Source of the DNA: Cricetomys ansorgei
Taxonomy: Eukaryota > Chordata > Mammalia > Rodentia > Nesomyidae
Assembly (NCBI GenBank): GCA_026225945.1
Contig: JAMJFZ010003710.1
Location: forward strand, 16,915-80,914
Direction: 5' to 3'
Length of the DNA: 64,000 bases
Every line of letters starts with the position of its first letter. Within the stretch, counting starts at the first letter, position 1. Below are positions 1-12,080 of this stretch, piece after piece. Under the pieces are notes generated by a model that saw only the letters and a program-made list of their open reading frames with translations, did not search any database and was not told where the DNA came from. The position numbers were made by a program, and so were the translations under genes.

Positions 1-440
1 GGAATGAAAGTATAGATGAGATAGATACTCTACAGCTTTACATACATGACTACAAAGTCAATAACATAAGGCCATGCTGAGAAAATTCCAAGCAGAATAT
101 GTGACTGAGAGTGGCAGACAGGAGTTGGTGTGTCCTGAATGATGGTTGCTTCCTGTCATTCACATTGAGACATTATACTTTCCTTATAAGTATGGGCTAG
201 ACTGTATATTTTTCTGATGAGTAGAATTCTAAAGAAGTCATGGAATGTCACTTATAAGATTAGATTATATACAAACTTTGCCACCTATCATGATTGCTGT
301 CTTTCCCTGACAAACTCTTTCTCAGATGTCTTGCACTAAGGGCTTAAATATGCTGTGTTGCAACATCTCCATAGAGGTGTCTAGATTTCTGAGATGTATC
401 TGTCTGTCAGTCTGCCTAAGTATGTATATATCTATTTCTT
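1..440. other. Unique AT-rich sequence, no gene seen
   Basis: No repeat family or coding exon is recognisable here. The DNA is AT-rich and runs into the tetranucleotide array on its right. The only open frame across the boundary is a translation of the microsatellite itself. Confidence 0.5.

Positions 441-492
<52 letters not shown>
441..492. repeat. (CTAT)n tetranucleotide microsatellite
   Basis: About 13 uninterrupted CTAT units, with degenerate CTAC and CTGT units on the right flank and CTGT units on the left. The purity suggests a length-variable locus. The apparent 85-residue frame across it (326-583) is repeat translation (Ile-Tyr-Leu-Ser periodicity) and not a gene. Confidence 0.97.
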
Positions 493-493
<1 letters not shown>

Positions 494-1973
494 ATCTCTC
501 ATTCTCTACCTACCTATATGTCTATCTGTATATCTTATAAAGCTCTTTTATATAAACATGAATTTGTTATTGTAAGCTATTAAATCTTGGGGTAGTATAA
601 TTTGTTTCACTACTAACCAGTACTGTACTCGGAAACTAATACTATATGGAATCATAGAGAGAATAGATGCTCACAAAAGTATATTAAAGAGAGTACCAAA
701 ATCTTAGTGTCTCCAAGAACTGAGTAATCAAATGGTCTTTTCTGCTAGTCTCCATTTCCATAAGGATTTCATGCTATATTCATTTCATTCATGAGACAGT
801 TCTCAAATTGTTTTTCCTACTAAAGAACTGAAATGGTCATGTATGAAAAGACCAATGTCAGTGTTTTAAGAAAAATAATCCTCTGTAAGAAGAGCCATAT
901 TTTAAGTACCCTTTTACCTCTACTCTTTGGAAAATCAAGATCTTTCCTTTAACATATTTTTTAAAGATTCTTCCAATACAAAAGCTTCAGCAAGTTACCA
1001 TTGCCACCATCTTATTCTCACATCATTTCTTATTATGAAAGATAATAATCATACCTTACAATCCAGGACAATATTCCCTGATGTATAAATCACTGTAACA
1101 TTAAACCTTAATGTCTATTGCCTGTTCTATCTTGCTGCTGACATTCCTATTAATGCTACACTTAGCAAGTCAAAAAGTGATACCTCAGTACTATACAGTA
1201 CTGTAAAAGATTGAGAAAATTCTTTGTACACAAAGCAGTTGAAAGCATAACTTATCTGTTACAGCACAGGAAGATTAAACACATGGCAGTAAAAATCCCT
1301 GCAATCACAGTAACTGGAGTTAAGGTTGCTTCTATTGCTTTAATAAATCCTTTAAGTATGCTTTCAATCTCTCAGCAATTCCTGACAAAGCCCGTGTGCT
1401 GTTGTTGTGGATCTGCCTACCTAGAGAGTCCTGATGGTGAATATTTCATATGGCTTATCACTTCTCCGTGTCCCTAGTCTGGGAGAAGCTACTATACTAT
1501 GTGCTGCTTAATACCTTATTAGTTGAAGATGGATTTGTACTCTCAGCCTTTAGCCACCTAATTTCCTGTTACAGAAGATAAAATTTTTATTTTTTCTAAT
1601 GATGAATGAGGTGATTATACTTCACAAATTTTAAGACCATGGACCATTAACTGAATCACTCAGAGCACTTGTCATTTTACACTTAGAGCTGCGATATGGA
1701 TAGAGGCTTGCATTTTCATAATACCTGAGTATTACTTCATGTGAAACATTTATTCATAGGGGCACAAGGCTGTAAAGAGTTAACACTTCTAGAAGAGAAT
1801 TAATTAATTGCTCATAGTGAAGGTTGAATTTGAAGTAGTTTTCTCCTTGTTCATTAGTTTCTGTACCTGTGATATAGTAGCAATGAAAAAGTTTTAAACA
1901 ATGTAAAACCTTTAGGAGAATACAAATGCGTGAATACATAAATTTTAGTTAAGCCATTTGATAGTCACGTTTA
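493..1973. other. Unique AT-rich sequence, no gene seen
   Basis: Nothing recognisable as a repeat, exon or RNA gene. The longest frame (1211-1477, plus strand) has ordinary AT-biased composition, no recognisable motif and no convincing splice or polyadenylation context, so it is not called. Confidence 0.45.
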
Positions 1974-2290
1974 ATTGTTACAATTTAGTCCTATGGGGGA
2001 AGGGCATGTGAGATGTCTGTGAAGGATTACCTTAACTATGTTAATTAATGTGGGAAGACCTGCTTGCCAGGCTTGGGATTCTGAGAGCAACAAAAATGAG
2101 AAGCATGCAAGCATTGCTTCATCATGCTATGCTTTCTGATGTGGATATGATTTGACCAAATTTTAAAATTTCTCACTACTTTGGCTTCTCTGCCATTTTA
2201 CCCACATCATGAGCTGAAATAAAACTTTTCTTCCTTGAGTTGTTTTTTCAGAGTGCTTTCTCAAAGCAATGGTAGATAAACTAAGACTGT
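1974..2290 (+). mobile_element. MaLR-like solo LTR, plus strand
   Basis: The order of landmarks matches a common rodent repeat: a GTTAATTAATGTGGGAAGAC block near 2039, a tGAGCTGAAATAAAAC block near 2210 that includes an AATAAA signal (2218-2223), and an ACTAAGAC end near 2281. The same family recurs at 48441-48795 (plus) and 52558-52884 (minus). The AATAAA and the terminal ACTAAGAC resemble MaLR LTRs, but the exact family (a MaLR LTR or a hAT-like rodent repeat) is unresolved. Confidence 0.6.
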
Positions 2291-2614
2291 CATTCATTCT
2301 TATCATTTTACTATAGAGTTATTAGATCAGTTATCAACACTGAACTGTTGAAAGAGTTTAATAAGATCCTTCCCTTGGCTGATAGTTCAAGATAGATAAT
2401 TTTACTTTGATTTGCTGGACATTGATTCTAATTTATATCTTTGGGTTAACAATTTATATTTGTCAGTGACAACTGAAGTCAAGGAGGGAAACACAATAAT
2501 TTCTAGAGTGTCTGTTAAGAGATGCTACAGTGCAGAGGTCAGCAAAAAGTTGTAATTAACATTTTAGTAATTGTGTGCATGTATATAATATATTCTGATT
2601 CTCTTATTCTCTCT

Positions 2615-3680
2615 TATCTTCCTTCAGTCTCTGTCAATACATGCTCATTTCTAAAAGTCCCTTCCCCATGTTAATACTTTTTGTTTTGTTTTGTGATCCA
2701 CTGACCGTAACTGGGACCATTGGATTTGACATGATTATAGAACTACCCAGTGCATTTTGATGGGTTCAGTGCTTGTTACACATTTGAATACAATGACTCT
2801 CTTTCCCTATAATCCATCCATAGTCAAATTTCAATAAATATGAACAGGGTGCTATGACCCTCTCTCCATCTATGACTGGATGTTGCTATGTTTGTCTAGT
2901 CTTATGAAGATTCAGTGTAGACAACCAGTTGTGAGTCACAATTACAATAGCTGTACTATACTCAGAAGGTTGCATTTCCTAGTGCTTCTCCTTATTAAGA
3001 CCATATCTTCTAGGCCTTAATATTCTTTTGGAGCCTTCTTCTGAAACTTTCTCTGAACATAAAAATGGTTTTTAAATTGGTTGCTTTAGCATTGTTTTGG
3101 TTAAGCATTCAACCACCATTCATTATTAGCAAGTTAAGCAAATGTCTCCTCATTCATTTCCATTCATTCTTCTCCAATTACTCAGTTATAATTGGAGAAG
3201 TAATTTGTCTTTGCGTATGAACACAAATGTTTAGAAGACAATTTGACAACATATCAACTTAGATAAACAACAATTGTTGGTTTTCTCCTAGAGCCTATGA
3301 CCCCCCCAACCATATTTATTTTTGCCAGGATTTATAGTACCAGATATGAATTCCCTCATGTGGATCAGCTCTCAAATCCTCAAATCCAATCAGAAAGCTG
3401 TTGGTTGACACCATACTAGTTGTGCCATTATTGCAATGATGGACATGTCTTTCTTGGTTGGTGGTTGATATTGTAGCACATATGGTTGAAAGCTGAGTAT
3501 AATAGAAATATGTTTTCTCTCCAAGTATCTGACATTGTGCCTTCTGGCATTATGAAAGCTAATTGGAAGATTTCTGTGTGTACAAAGTTTCTGGCTTCTT
3601 TCATTTACAGCTATATCCCATTTTTTCTGAACTTGCCAAAGGTAGAAATGGTTTATCTTGTTAACACTTAAATTTTCTCA
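2615..3680 (-). mobile_element. L1 3' UTR fragment (Lx-like), antisense
   Basis: It matches remembered rodent L1 3' UTR sequence read antisense: a TTTTGTTTTGTGATCCACTG start, a cytosine run with CCCCCCCAACCATATTT near 3301, and a CTTCTGGCATTATGAAAGCTA block near 3540. Its left part is homologous to 63340-64000 in this window and its right part resembles 37200-37450. It is old and diverged. The 61-residue frame at 3486-3671 is a shadow within it. Confidence 0.7.
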
Positions 3681-4149
3681 TTATCATATCACTAACATTA
3701 AAGAAATTTTCTTTCTCAAAAGAAGGATGGTATGTTGATCAGACCAGAATTTCCCAGATATTCTGCCTTAGAAATGAATGTATGTGGAGAATGTATCTTC
3801 AGAATAAGTCACTTTGCAAATTCTTATTCTGCTCTGATTTTTTTTTAATCTCACACTGCATATGTTATGTCTAGGAACTAAGCCAATTACATTTCTTTAT
3901 GTGAGAAATATAATGTCTGGTAATGACTATCCAACACTAAACATTCTTTTTATGAGGGTACAGTTTTTATAAGTTGATTTGCTGATTATTGGATGTATTA
4001 AGAGTATTAAAGGATAGAGGTTATGTCAAAACCAGGTATCAGAGATACTGTGTTCTGCTGGGCTTAAAGATTAATATAGAAAAAGTCATATACGACTTAT
4101 TGTTTGCTATTACTTTATTAGGTAAGTGTAAAATTTCACAATCTGTAGA

Positions 4150-5097
4150 CATTGATTCAGGGTAAAGGCTTTTTATTCTTTTTCTTAATTCAATCACTGG
4201 TCCTAGTCCTGGAGCTCTGGAGTGTTTTGAAATCTGTACAATCTACTCTTAAGCCTAGGACTGGAAGGCTTCAGCCTTAGTTTCTGTAAAATCTAGAATA
4301 TTTAAGCCTCTGGACAAACTAATCAACCTCAGTGATTTACTACTGACCGAGCCACTCTGACTAGCTCCTTCAGAATGCTGAGCTGTCCTGAACTCAAACT
4401 CTCCTCCAGGCTCCTAGTTAAAGCTGACCTGAACCAGCTGACTTTTTTTGACTGAACTCATATTCTTTGGTGGACTCTGGCTGGTTCCCTTAAACTTCTC
4501 TGACTGAACTGCTCTGGTTGGCTTCAAATTGACTCACTCTTCACATCTGATACTGACTTCTCTTGCTGAGGTCCTCAGTGTCTCTGCCTCAGACTCCATA
4601 GACTTCTCAGCCTGCCTGCCTTGTTCTGCCTTTGTTTCTCATCTCATACTGCCTTTCTAGCAGATTGCTCCCATACAACCTCATTCAGCCTCTCTGCTTC
4701 TCTTATCCTCAGTCAGACTACTTCCTTGTCTATGTAACTTTTCCTGACTGCCTGAGCTGATAGCCTCTTTTCTATTATGAGAGCTAAGCATGTCCTCACT
4801 CTGACTCATTCTGCTAACTCTTCTTCTAATTCATCATTTTTCCTGTCCTTCACTCTGAGTCATCTCAAGCATAACTTCCTGTCTGACACTGACTCCATCT
4901 GAGTTCTGTTTCCTATCACTGCCTCAAGAGTGCTGGGATAAAAGGCATATACCATCACTGCCTTCTGAATACTAGGATTAAAGATATATACTACCACTGC
5001 TTTCTGAATACTGAGATTAAAGGTGTGTACCAACAGTCTTTCTACCCTAGATCAGCCATGCTGATGGACTAAAATATTAAATATCCCTCTATAAGAA
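4150..5097 (-). mobile_element. Rodent LTR-like element, solo, minus strand
   Basis: It is homologous to 38170-38992 and, reverse-complemented, to 18135-18835 and 35407-36110. On its own strand it begins TATAGAGGGATATTTAATA next to 5095, continues through a purine-rich middle rich in GAAGCAGA and CTCAGAG motifs, and ends with an AATAAA-like block near 4175. A polypurine tract and interior sit beside the 38-kb copy, which identifies this family as an LTR. No interior adjoins this copy, so it is a solo LTR. Confidence 0.7.
4926..5043 (-). repeat. Three tandem B1-head-like units inside the LTR
   Basis: Three consecutive units of about 39 bp each read, on the minus strand, like the first part of B1 (GGTGTGTACC..CTTTAATCcCAG..ACT). 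The unit junctions are marked by GCTTTCTGAATACT. Two or three comparable units occur in the other copies of this LTR near 18190, 35625 and 38870, so they belong to the LTR family and are not separate SINE insertions. Confidence 0.65.
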
Positions 5098-7011
5098 ACT
5101 GCATTGTAATTTCAAAGCAAATGATGTGAATAATTTGTACAATCGGTAGTGCGTACTGTCTTCTTACAAGTATACCCTTTGATGGCAAAATAATGGCTAG
5201 ATACAGAGAATTTTAAGCATTGGAGTGAGCTGTTCAATCCTTATACAAATCACTATTCTTTCCATGTTCTAGGCATAGCTTTCTTCACTGTCAACCAAAG
5301 TAGGGTATTTAATGTCACTTTATCTAAGGCCATGCTGGATCTATACCAGTTTCTTCCACCTGATCTGTGACCATCGTATGAGCATTTTTCTACAATAAGG
5401 ATGGCACTTTCCCCTATTGATTTGGTTCAAAAGTTGGAACCAACACAATAAATGTGAGCCATCTAGGAAAAGACCTATTCTTTTATATTAAAAGCTATAT
5501 CTAAAATATGAGATTTTATGTTTTCATTCTCTCTAATGCCAATATCTGTGTACCCTTGACTGAGTGATAAGGTATTTTGGGAGAGATAATAAATGCTATA
5601 AGCTCTATTGGACAGGACACGGCACTTCTGTAAATTCAACAAAGAAACTTACAACATATACTCAGGTTTTCCTTGCTGCTTAAAACATCAATGTGTTATA
5701 TAACATTGAAAGATATAACAAACAAATAAAAATTTTCTATTTTCCCAGCCATGTTTTTTTTTCAGTTTATCCATTGCTATTTGTTCTAACCCCCATTGTT
5801 TCCTTTAGTGATATTACATCACCATTCTGTCCACACTAGATCCTTCTACACAGTCCCCTATCTCAAGTGTAGTCCCAATCCTTAAACACAAATATTTGGA
5901 GAAGGATTGACAAAAGAACAAGAGACTCTCGTATAAAACAATGTTTGAGGAGAGAGTCTGTGTCATCTTTTCCAACAATAAACTGAAGGGGATTGGGATG
6001 AAAGGCACTTATAAAGATTGGGACAGCTAAGAACAGAAGGCCATTATTTGGTTTCCAAGTTTGCTGTCTGCTTAAACATTTGCCTTTCTGTGCTAATTCG
6101 GAGGCTGTGCGAACAGAATAAGAGATTTAGGAGATGTCAGGGCAAAGAAAGACAAAGATGGGAAAGCATCATTTTTCCCACCATTTGGTGGATTCAATGT
6201 ACACATTTGCAGGGACCAATAGTATAACACAAAAGGAAGAGGTTTGAAGCTACCTTGTCAGTGTCTCTCAGGTGGTGGTTGCTTATTAAGTCCATGAAAC
6301 CTAGTGGCAAGTTAGATAAGAACATCACTTCTGATAACTGTGTCATGCTCTTGAAATTACTGGTGGAAGTACAGAAGACCATTGTGCCTTAGATGAATTT
6401 ACACATATATCTCACAATCATAAGTCTGCTCTTTTAGTCTTTGAGACTAAAACTTCAAACTCCATATAGATACCTCCTGTTTTCTTCTCTCATATACCTT
6501 TAGCACATCACTACAGAAAACATTGACAATACAGGGGAAAAAAATGTCCTTCGTTTCTCCTTCTCTCCCCTCCCATCCTATACTCCCACAGGAAGTATAT
6601 GGCTCCCAGCTCAATTCTATATTAGGAGATGATATTTAAGTACAATGACATAAAGGTTTTACATTGAAGAGCAATTTAAATAACCAGAGTGATTGAAAAG
6701 TTGCAAAATCCATCAGCGATGTCAATAAGCACATTTTGACAGATTGCAGTCAAAGGCAGTGATTGTAGAAACACAAACTGCTTCATGTTTATACCCCCAC
6801 TGAGTTCATATGACTCAATAAACCAGTTTTATGTAATTTTCATACCACATGGTCCCTAAACACAAGCTAATCCCTTCTGGGGCTCAAGCAGAGAAAGAGC
6901 AATCTGTTGTAGCTCTGGGAGAAAAACTGTTAGTGTCAGACTGAGTGAGAGACACCATGTTTGTCTTCAACCTGGAAACTTCCAAAAGCAGTCTTGACCT
7001 ATATTTTATAT
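5098..7011. other. Unique AT-rich sequence, no gene seen
   Basis: No family is recognised apart from the left arm of an inverted repeat at 5785-5843. Short frames at 5814-6008, 6018-6227 and 6194-6382 overlap one another on both strands and lack any recognisable motif. Confidence 0.45.
5785..5843 (+). repeat. Left arm of a 58-bp inverted repeat
   Basis: The block from TGTTCTAACCCCCATTG to CCATTCTGTCCACAC is found reverse-complemented at 7964-8023 with only a few mismatches. The arms are about 2.1 kb apart. No known SINE or LTR end was recognised in the arm. Confidence 0.85.
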
Positions 7012-7208
7012 TGTTATTTTATTATTTTTTTATGAGTACTTGGCCTGCATATATGCAAGTGTACCTTCCATGTGTGTGCCTGGTGCCATCAGAGGACAGA
7101 ACTCGGGGTTAAATCCAGTGGAAACAAACTTAGAGATGGATTTAAGCCACCATGTGGGTGCTGAGAATTGAATCTTGGTTCTCTGACAAGCCTCTCTCTA
7201 GCCACTGA
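7012..7208 (-). mobile_element. B2-type SINE, minus strand
   Basis: Read on the minus strand this has the B2 layout: a tRNA-derived head (ending near 7208), GGTTCAATTCTCAGCACC and CACATGGTGGCTT blocks, then a TGATGGCACCAGGCA segment and an A-rich tail toward 7015. It is diverged by many substitutions from the consensus, so it is an old copy or a B3-type relative. Confidence 0.8.
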
Positions 7209-7706
7209 CTTACATGATTTAACACTGCATAGTCTAGCAAGCATTATTTAATGTACTAGTATATATCTCAGACCCACAGCAAATTGTGTGTTTTCATCTC
7301 CTTTTTTCATGAAAAATGAGGACAATATCCTTCATTTCATCAAAATCCATCCTGATCTAAGGTAAGCAAGTGTTATCATCTGCCTGGGATTGAAGACTTT
7401 TCAAAGTTGTGAGATTTTCAATATTGATATCAAGAAAGTTTTTGAAAGCAAACAAACAAGAACAAAAAAATACCCTTTGCATCTTTTTACTAATTGTTGG
7501 ACTTCATATTTTGTTCCCATTTCTCACCTTATTCACAGATTTATGATTATATAAAATAAATACTCAAAATGGTAAATTTAAGTCCTGAGAATTTTCCATA
7601 AGTTATGAGAGAGAAAAGTAAAATTTCATGTATACTCTTTCCCCATCTTCTTTCTTTTTCACTTATTTATATCACATAGCTACTGTGAGGTCTGAAGTAG
7701 ATTAAA

Positions 7707-7723
7707 ACACACACACACACACA
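7707..7723. repeat. (CA)n microsatellite, short
   Basis: About eight perfect CA units. No adjoining SINE was recognised. Confidence 0.9.
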
Positions 7724-7963
7724 AATTGTCAAATTGTATGGTCTACTGGATGACAATTCATTTCAGCACCTAGCACAGTTCTAAAACACCTAAGCATATG
7801 ACTGCTAAGTGATTTTACTGAATAATGTGTAACTCATATATCTCGTATAAAGAACTCTAATGTGGCTCATTTTCTATTCATATTTCAGTATAACTTTAAA
7901 TTCATTAAATAAATGAAAAATAAAAATTATACTTGGTCTTATTACAAAAGCTGAGTAGTATCC

Positions 7964-8023
7964 AGTGTGGACAGAATGGTGATGTAATATCACTAAAGGA
8001 AACAATGGGGGGTTAGAACAATA
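7964..8023 (-). repeat. Right arm of a 58-bp inverted repeat
   Basis: This is the reverse complement of 5785-5843, including the CACTAAAGGAAACAATGG core. It has one extra G in the guanine run (six against five) and scattered mismatches at the edges. Confidence 0.85.
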
Positions 8024-9872
8024 TCTCCTAGCATCCCTGTGTTCTTGGTGATTACTAAATTCACCAACTATAGTTTATAGATATTGCATACTAAGAGTCT
8101 TTCTCAGTTAAATTAAACATTTCCCCATTCAGGCATCAAACTGATTGAGGAACACTGGATGATTATTCTGTATGTCTGCTTTGTCATTTTTATTTGAAAC
8201 AGCAGTTGGAACTAGCCACTTTTTACACTCTTCTTCATATGGACAGATGTATTTAAATTTGTTTAAGAGATAGATGTCACATATATATATATATACAATG
8301 TATATGACATATAAAGAGTAAAGCAACATGACTGTACTCACCTTAGGAAAGCAGTCATAAGAATTCATACTTTATCAAACATTGAAATTATTTACTTAAA
8401 AAAAGCTTATATATAAAATATGCACAAATTGTAAGAATCTACCAGTAATCAGTAAAATACATATATGGTAAACATCAAGACAATAATCTATTTTCTTGAA
8501 ACAAAAAATTAACTAAAACAAACACAATTTTTGAAAAAGAAGGAAAAAGTTGAATGAATCATAGATTACAGAAGATTAAGGAAAATTATCAACAATATGC
8601 AATATATGAAAATGAATATGTTTATCATATAATTGTGGACACCCGAACTATGGTTTTATATTTAATTGCAATAAGGAATCAGTCTAGTATTTTCTGGATA
8701 TTTAGGATATTGACCAAATTTCTAGTAAATATTAAAAATAATCAGTATACATTCAAGTCTTTAGATAAAATGATACAGTTGTGTTTTCATATAACTCATT
8801 CATATATAAAATAACTAGAAATAATGTGTAGACTTCTTCCAATACCAAAGACAATGAAAATCTTTGAAAGTACTTATTGATGTACATTGTTTAGAAAATA
8901 ATGACAAGACAACAGTCTACATGTGTCAAGTACAAACACAATGCTTTTACATATTTTTGATCTTTGCTTAATCAAATTCATGAGTGTGGTATCCATACAT
9001 GCAAAGGCTAGTCTTCCTGTTTGCATTTTAATATGTAGTCACTGATTTTAAGAAAGAGACTTAAACTATTTATAAACAAATGATAAAATGTCTTAGACAC
9101 ATTTCAAAAAAAGAGTACAGGAAGACTAAAGGATATTGATGAATTAAAACATATCATATTTGTTTGTATTGTATTTAAGAGTTTGTTATTCTGTTTTCAT
9201 ATTATATTAATTTTGAATTTTCTATAATTTTCTACTTTTATTACAAAACAAACCCTCTTCTTTAGTGAAGTTTTTATGTTATAGTTGACCCCAAAGGTGG
9301 TTTTTCTCTTATTTATGTGACTAACTATATATTTTATATAGTCATATATATATATAATTTATATATTAACTATAAATATATATATTTAATTATATATAAT
9401 TTCTGTTCCTACAAATAACCATATCGCAGAAGCTTATTTTGATAGTCTCTTTAAACTAGGAAGAGGACATCTAAAGAGCATAGTTCGTTCTTGTAAATAT
9501 TTGTGCTAAGAGATGGTAATGTGGAGACTCAATTTGGTCAGGGATAGTGATGTTGACATCAATATGAAATGCTAAGGTAGCCATCCCTCTGGCTTGACTA
9601 TCAGTGACTTAATATTGCTGTCAGAACTGCCAGAGTGCACACTTCTAAAGCTACAGATGACACTGTGGGAGTGACTGTGTGATTTTTGTTGTATTACCTT
9701 TTTTGTTGTAATACTTTTTTATTACTGTCCAAGTGTTCCAGGCAGTTTCTAATTTTTTAAGTGATACATTAAAAATGTATATATTTACAAAACTTAATAT
9801 GATTTTGATATTATGTATATATTATACAATGTTAGCTCAAGTAAACATATATTTCCTTTAGAAAATATTTCT
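8024..9872. other. Unique, very AT-rich sequence
   Basis: It contains a pure (AT)n run at 8279-8296 and a palindrome-rich TATA/ATAT stretch at 9318-9402. No interspersed repeat or gene is recognised. The frames at 8129-8368 and 8554-8814 have the composition expected of random AT-rich DNA. Confidence 0.5.
9318..9402. repeat. AT-rich self-complementary tract
   Basis: It is almost entirely A and T, with repeated ACTATATATT/AATATATAGT-like inverted elements, for example the ATTTTATATAGT and ACTATAAATAT blocks. Such DNA can fold into hairpins. Confidence 0.7.
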
Positions 9873-10173
9873 TGGGATGGAAAGATTGCTCAGATTTAAA
9901 GAGCGATTGCTAAGCAATTTTGAGAACCAGAATTTGGGTCCTAGTACCTGCTTACATGTCTGGTGTCTTCTAAACACTTGTAATGCCAATTCTGAGAGAC
10001 CCAAAGTCCCTTTCTAAATATGGGGTGCATATGGGCATTTATCTGTACTCATATCTCACTTGTGCACATATTCTAACTCAGATTCATACCCAAAGAATAC
10101 AAATAGATATTAAACTCTGTTATTCAAACTTTAAAAATTATTTCTTCACACACACACACACACACACACACAC
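9873..10173 (+). mobile_element. B2/B3-like SINE with (CA)n tail, plus strand
   Basis: It starts TGGGATGGAAAGATTGCTCAG (compare the B2/B3 head, a tRNA-like GGCTGGAGAGATGGCTCAG), then GGGTCCTAGTACCTGC and CTGGTGTCTTC, and ends in (CA)n at 10147-10173. It abuts the MT LTR directly, so the LTR 3' terminus is missing at the junction. It is strongly diverged. Confidence 0.65.
10147..10173. repeat. (CA)n microsatellite
   Basis: About 13 CA units sit at the junction of the SINE and the MT LTR, probably the expanded SINE tail. Confidence 0.95.
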
Positions 10174-10502
10174 GAACAGATACAATGACCAAGGAACTCT
10201 TATATGAGAGAACATTTCATTGGGATCTTGTTTACAGATTCAGAGGCTTATTCCATTATCCTTATGGCAGAAAGCACAGCAGAGAGTTGTGCTACTGGAG
10301 AAATAGCTGAGAGCTTTCTGATCCACAAGCAGAGAGAATAGCCTAACATGAACTTTTGAAACCTCAACCCCACCCCACCTCCAAGACACATTTCATACAA
10401 TAATACCACTCTTCCTAATCCTAATCCTATTAAAGAGTTCCACTTCCTGGTGACTTAGCATTGAAGTATATGAGTCTATGTGGTCATGCTGAGTCAAAGC
10501 AC
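10174..10502 (-). mobile_element. MT-type MaLR 3' LTR, minus strand
   Basis: Read on the minus strand, the landmarks run ACATAGACTCATATACTTCA, a middle containing CTTTCTGCCATAAGGATAAT, CTCTGAATCTGTAAACAAG, then CTCTCATATAAGAGTTCC. All match the mouse MT LTR order. It pairs with the LTR at 11838-12252 across an MT interior, and a solo relative lies at 21711-22084. The last 25 or so bases of the LTR are missing beside the CA repeat. Confidence 0.8.
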
Positions 10503-11837
10503 TGCATTCTACTTCCTGACCCCCATAGGAGTATGGCCATATCATAATTCAAAAATGAATTTGGTCCAAATTTAAAAGTCTCTGTAGCCCATCAGTCTCA
10601 AAACTTGAAAAGTCTACAGTTTAGTCTCTTCTAAGACTTATAGCAGACTCTTAACTGTAACCTCTGTAAAAGCAAAATCAAAAAGCAGATCATAAACTTT
10701 CACCATAGAATATTACATAATATGCATTACCATTCCAAAAGGGAGGAAATGGAGCATGGCGGGGTAATACTGGATACAAGCAAGACTGAAACCCAGCAGG
10801 GCAAACATCAAATCCTCATCTCCATGTCTGATGTCCAAGTGCTCCTCAGATCTCCAACTCCTTCCAATGTGTTGACTGCAACACACTTTTTTTTCTCTCT
10901 TACCTGGTGTGTATCCATCAGCAGGTATCCAAGGACTTTGGCAACTCCAACATTATGGGATTTCCAAGGCAATCCGGGCTTTACATTCACAGCTTTACAT
11001 AATGGCTTCTGCAGGTGTCTTTGCAGGGCTAGCTACGACATGCCTGGCATCAGTAGCTTCACTGAGTCACAGAGGGAGATTTTAAAATCCCTTCTGTATC
11101 CTTTAGTCAAAACTATACCTGTGTGATCAAAGCTGTCAAATACTGGGGCTTGATAAGGCCCGAATTTGGCCCACTCTTTCAATTACATTTGTATCCTTTT
11201 TCTATGGTTGATGACTTTCTTCACTGTTTAAAGCTTTAACACCATTTCATAAATTGGAAGCTTAGCTGGGTGGGGTCTTGCCCGGAGGTCACCACTCCCT
11301 TTATTTCAATTAGTAACAGGTTTTCTTTTATCCCTATAAGCACTGTGTTAGTTCCATTATAATTCCTTCCTTCTCAGACTTTGCATTTAGATATCTTTTT
11401 GTCCAGCTTGCTCCTATTCATTGTACATCTGCATAAGAGTGATTCCTAATAACCACATGACACAGTGAATACTAGGCTGACTTGAAATATCCTCTGTCAA
11501 TACTATTAATTCTAAATTCTTCAATTTAGTATCAGGCAGGTTTAAAGACACGGGCAAAACATAGTCACATTTTTTTTCCCCAAAATATCAATAGACTGGT
11601 CTGTAAGCAACTTTCTAATATTCTTTTACTCTGAAACTACTTGAGCTGCTCCCCACCCCAGTTTAAATCACTCTCAGGACCATTAGGTAATGATTCTACT
11701 AGGAAGGCCCAGTAGGCCCCACTTAAGTGTTCAACCACTTTTCTAATCCAAAGTCCCAAATTCTTCCATATCCCTCCAACAAACAGTATGATCAGTACTA
11801 TCATAACAATACCCAGCTCCCTGGTAACAATTTCTGT
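10503..11837 (-). mobile_element. MaLR (MT) internal region, non-coding
   Basis: This 1.3-kb interior lies between two same-orientation MT LTRs. At its 5' end on the minus strand (11820-11838) it carries GAAATTGTTACCAGGGAG, close to the MaLR/ERVL primer-binding region (TGGTACCAGG). Blocks such as TGCCAAAGTCCTTGGATACC also match known MT interiors. MaLR interiors encode no protein, and the frame at 10722-11126 on the opposite strand is a shadow. Confidence 0.78.
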
Positions 11838-12030
11838 CACTGTCACTGTTAAATTGCTGTGAAGAGACTCTATGATCTAGAACACTCTAATAAGAGAGAA
11901 CATTTAACTGATTTAACTGTGGGCTTTCTTACAGTTTCAGAGCTTTAGTCCACTATCATCATGTCAGGAAGCACAGGAAGGCAGGCAGGCAGTTGGGGTG
12001 CTGGAGAAGTTGCTGAGGTCCTGATTTAAA

Positions 12031-12080
<50 letters not shown>

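Noticed and set aside
441..492. Considered as a CRISPR-like or telomere-like array
   Set aside because: The unit is a simple tetranucleotide without spacers; the organism is a rodent and no CRISPR structure exists here.
7763..7832. MIR-like CAGCACCTAGCACAG segment
   Set aside because: Only about 15 bases match the MIR end; too short to separate from chance.
10722..11126. 134-codon plus-strand frame
   Set aside because: It lies wholly inside the interior of the MT MaLR and on its opposite strand; MaLR interiors have no genes.
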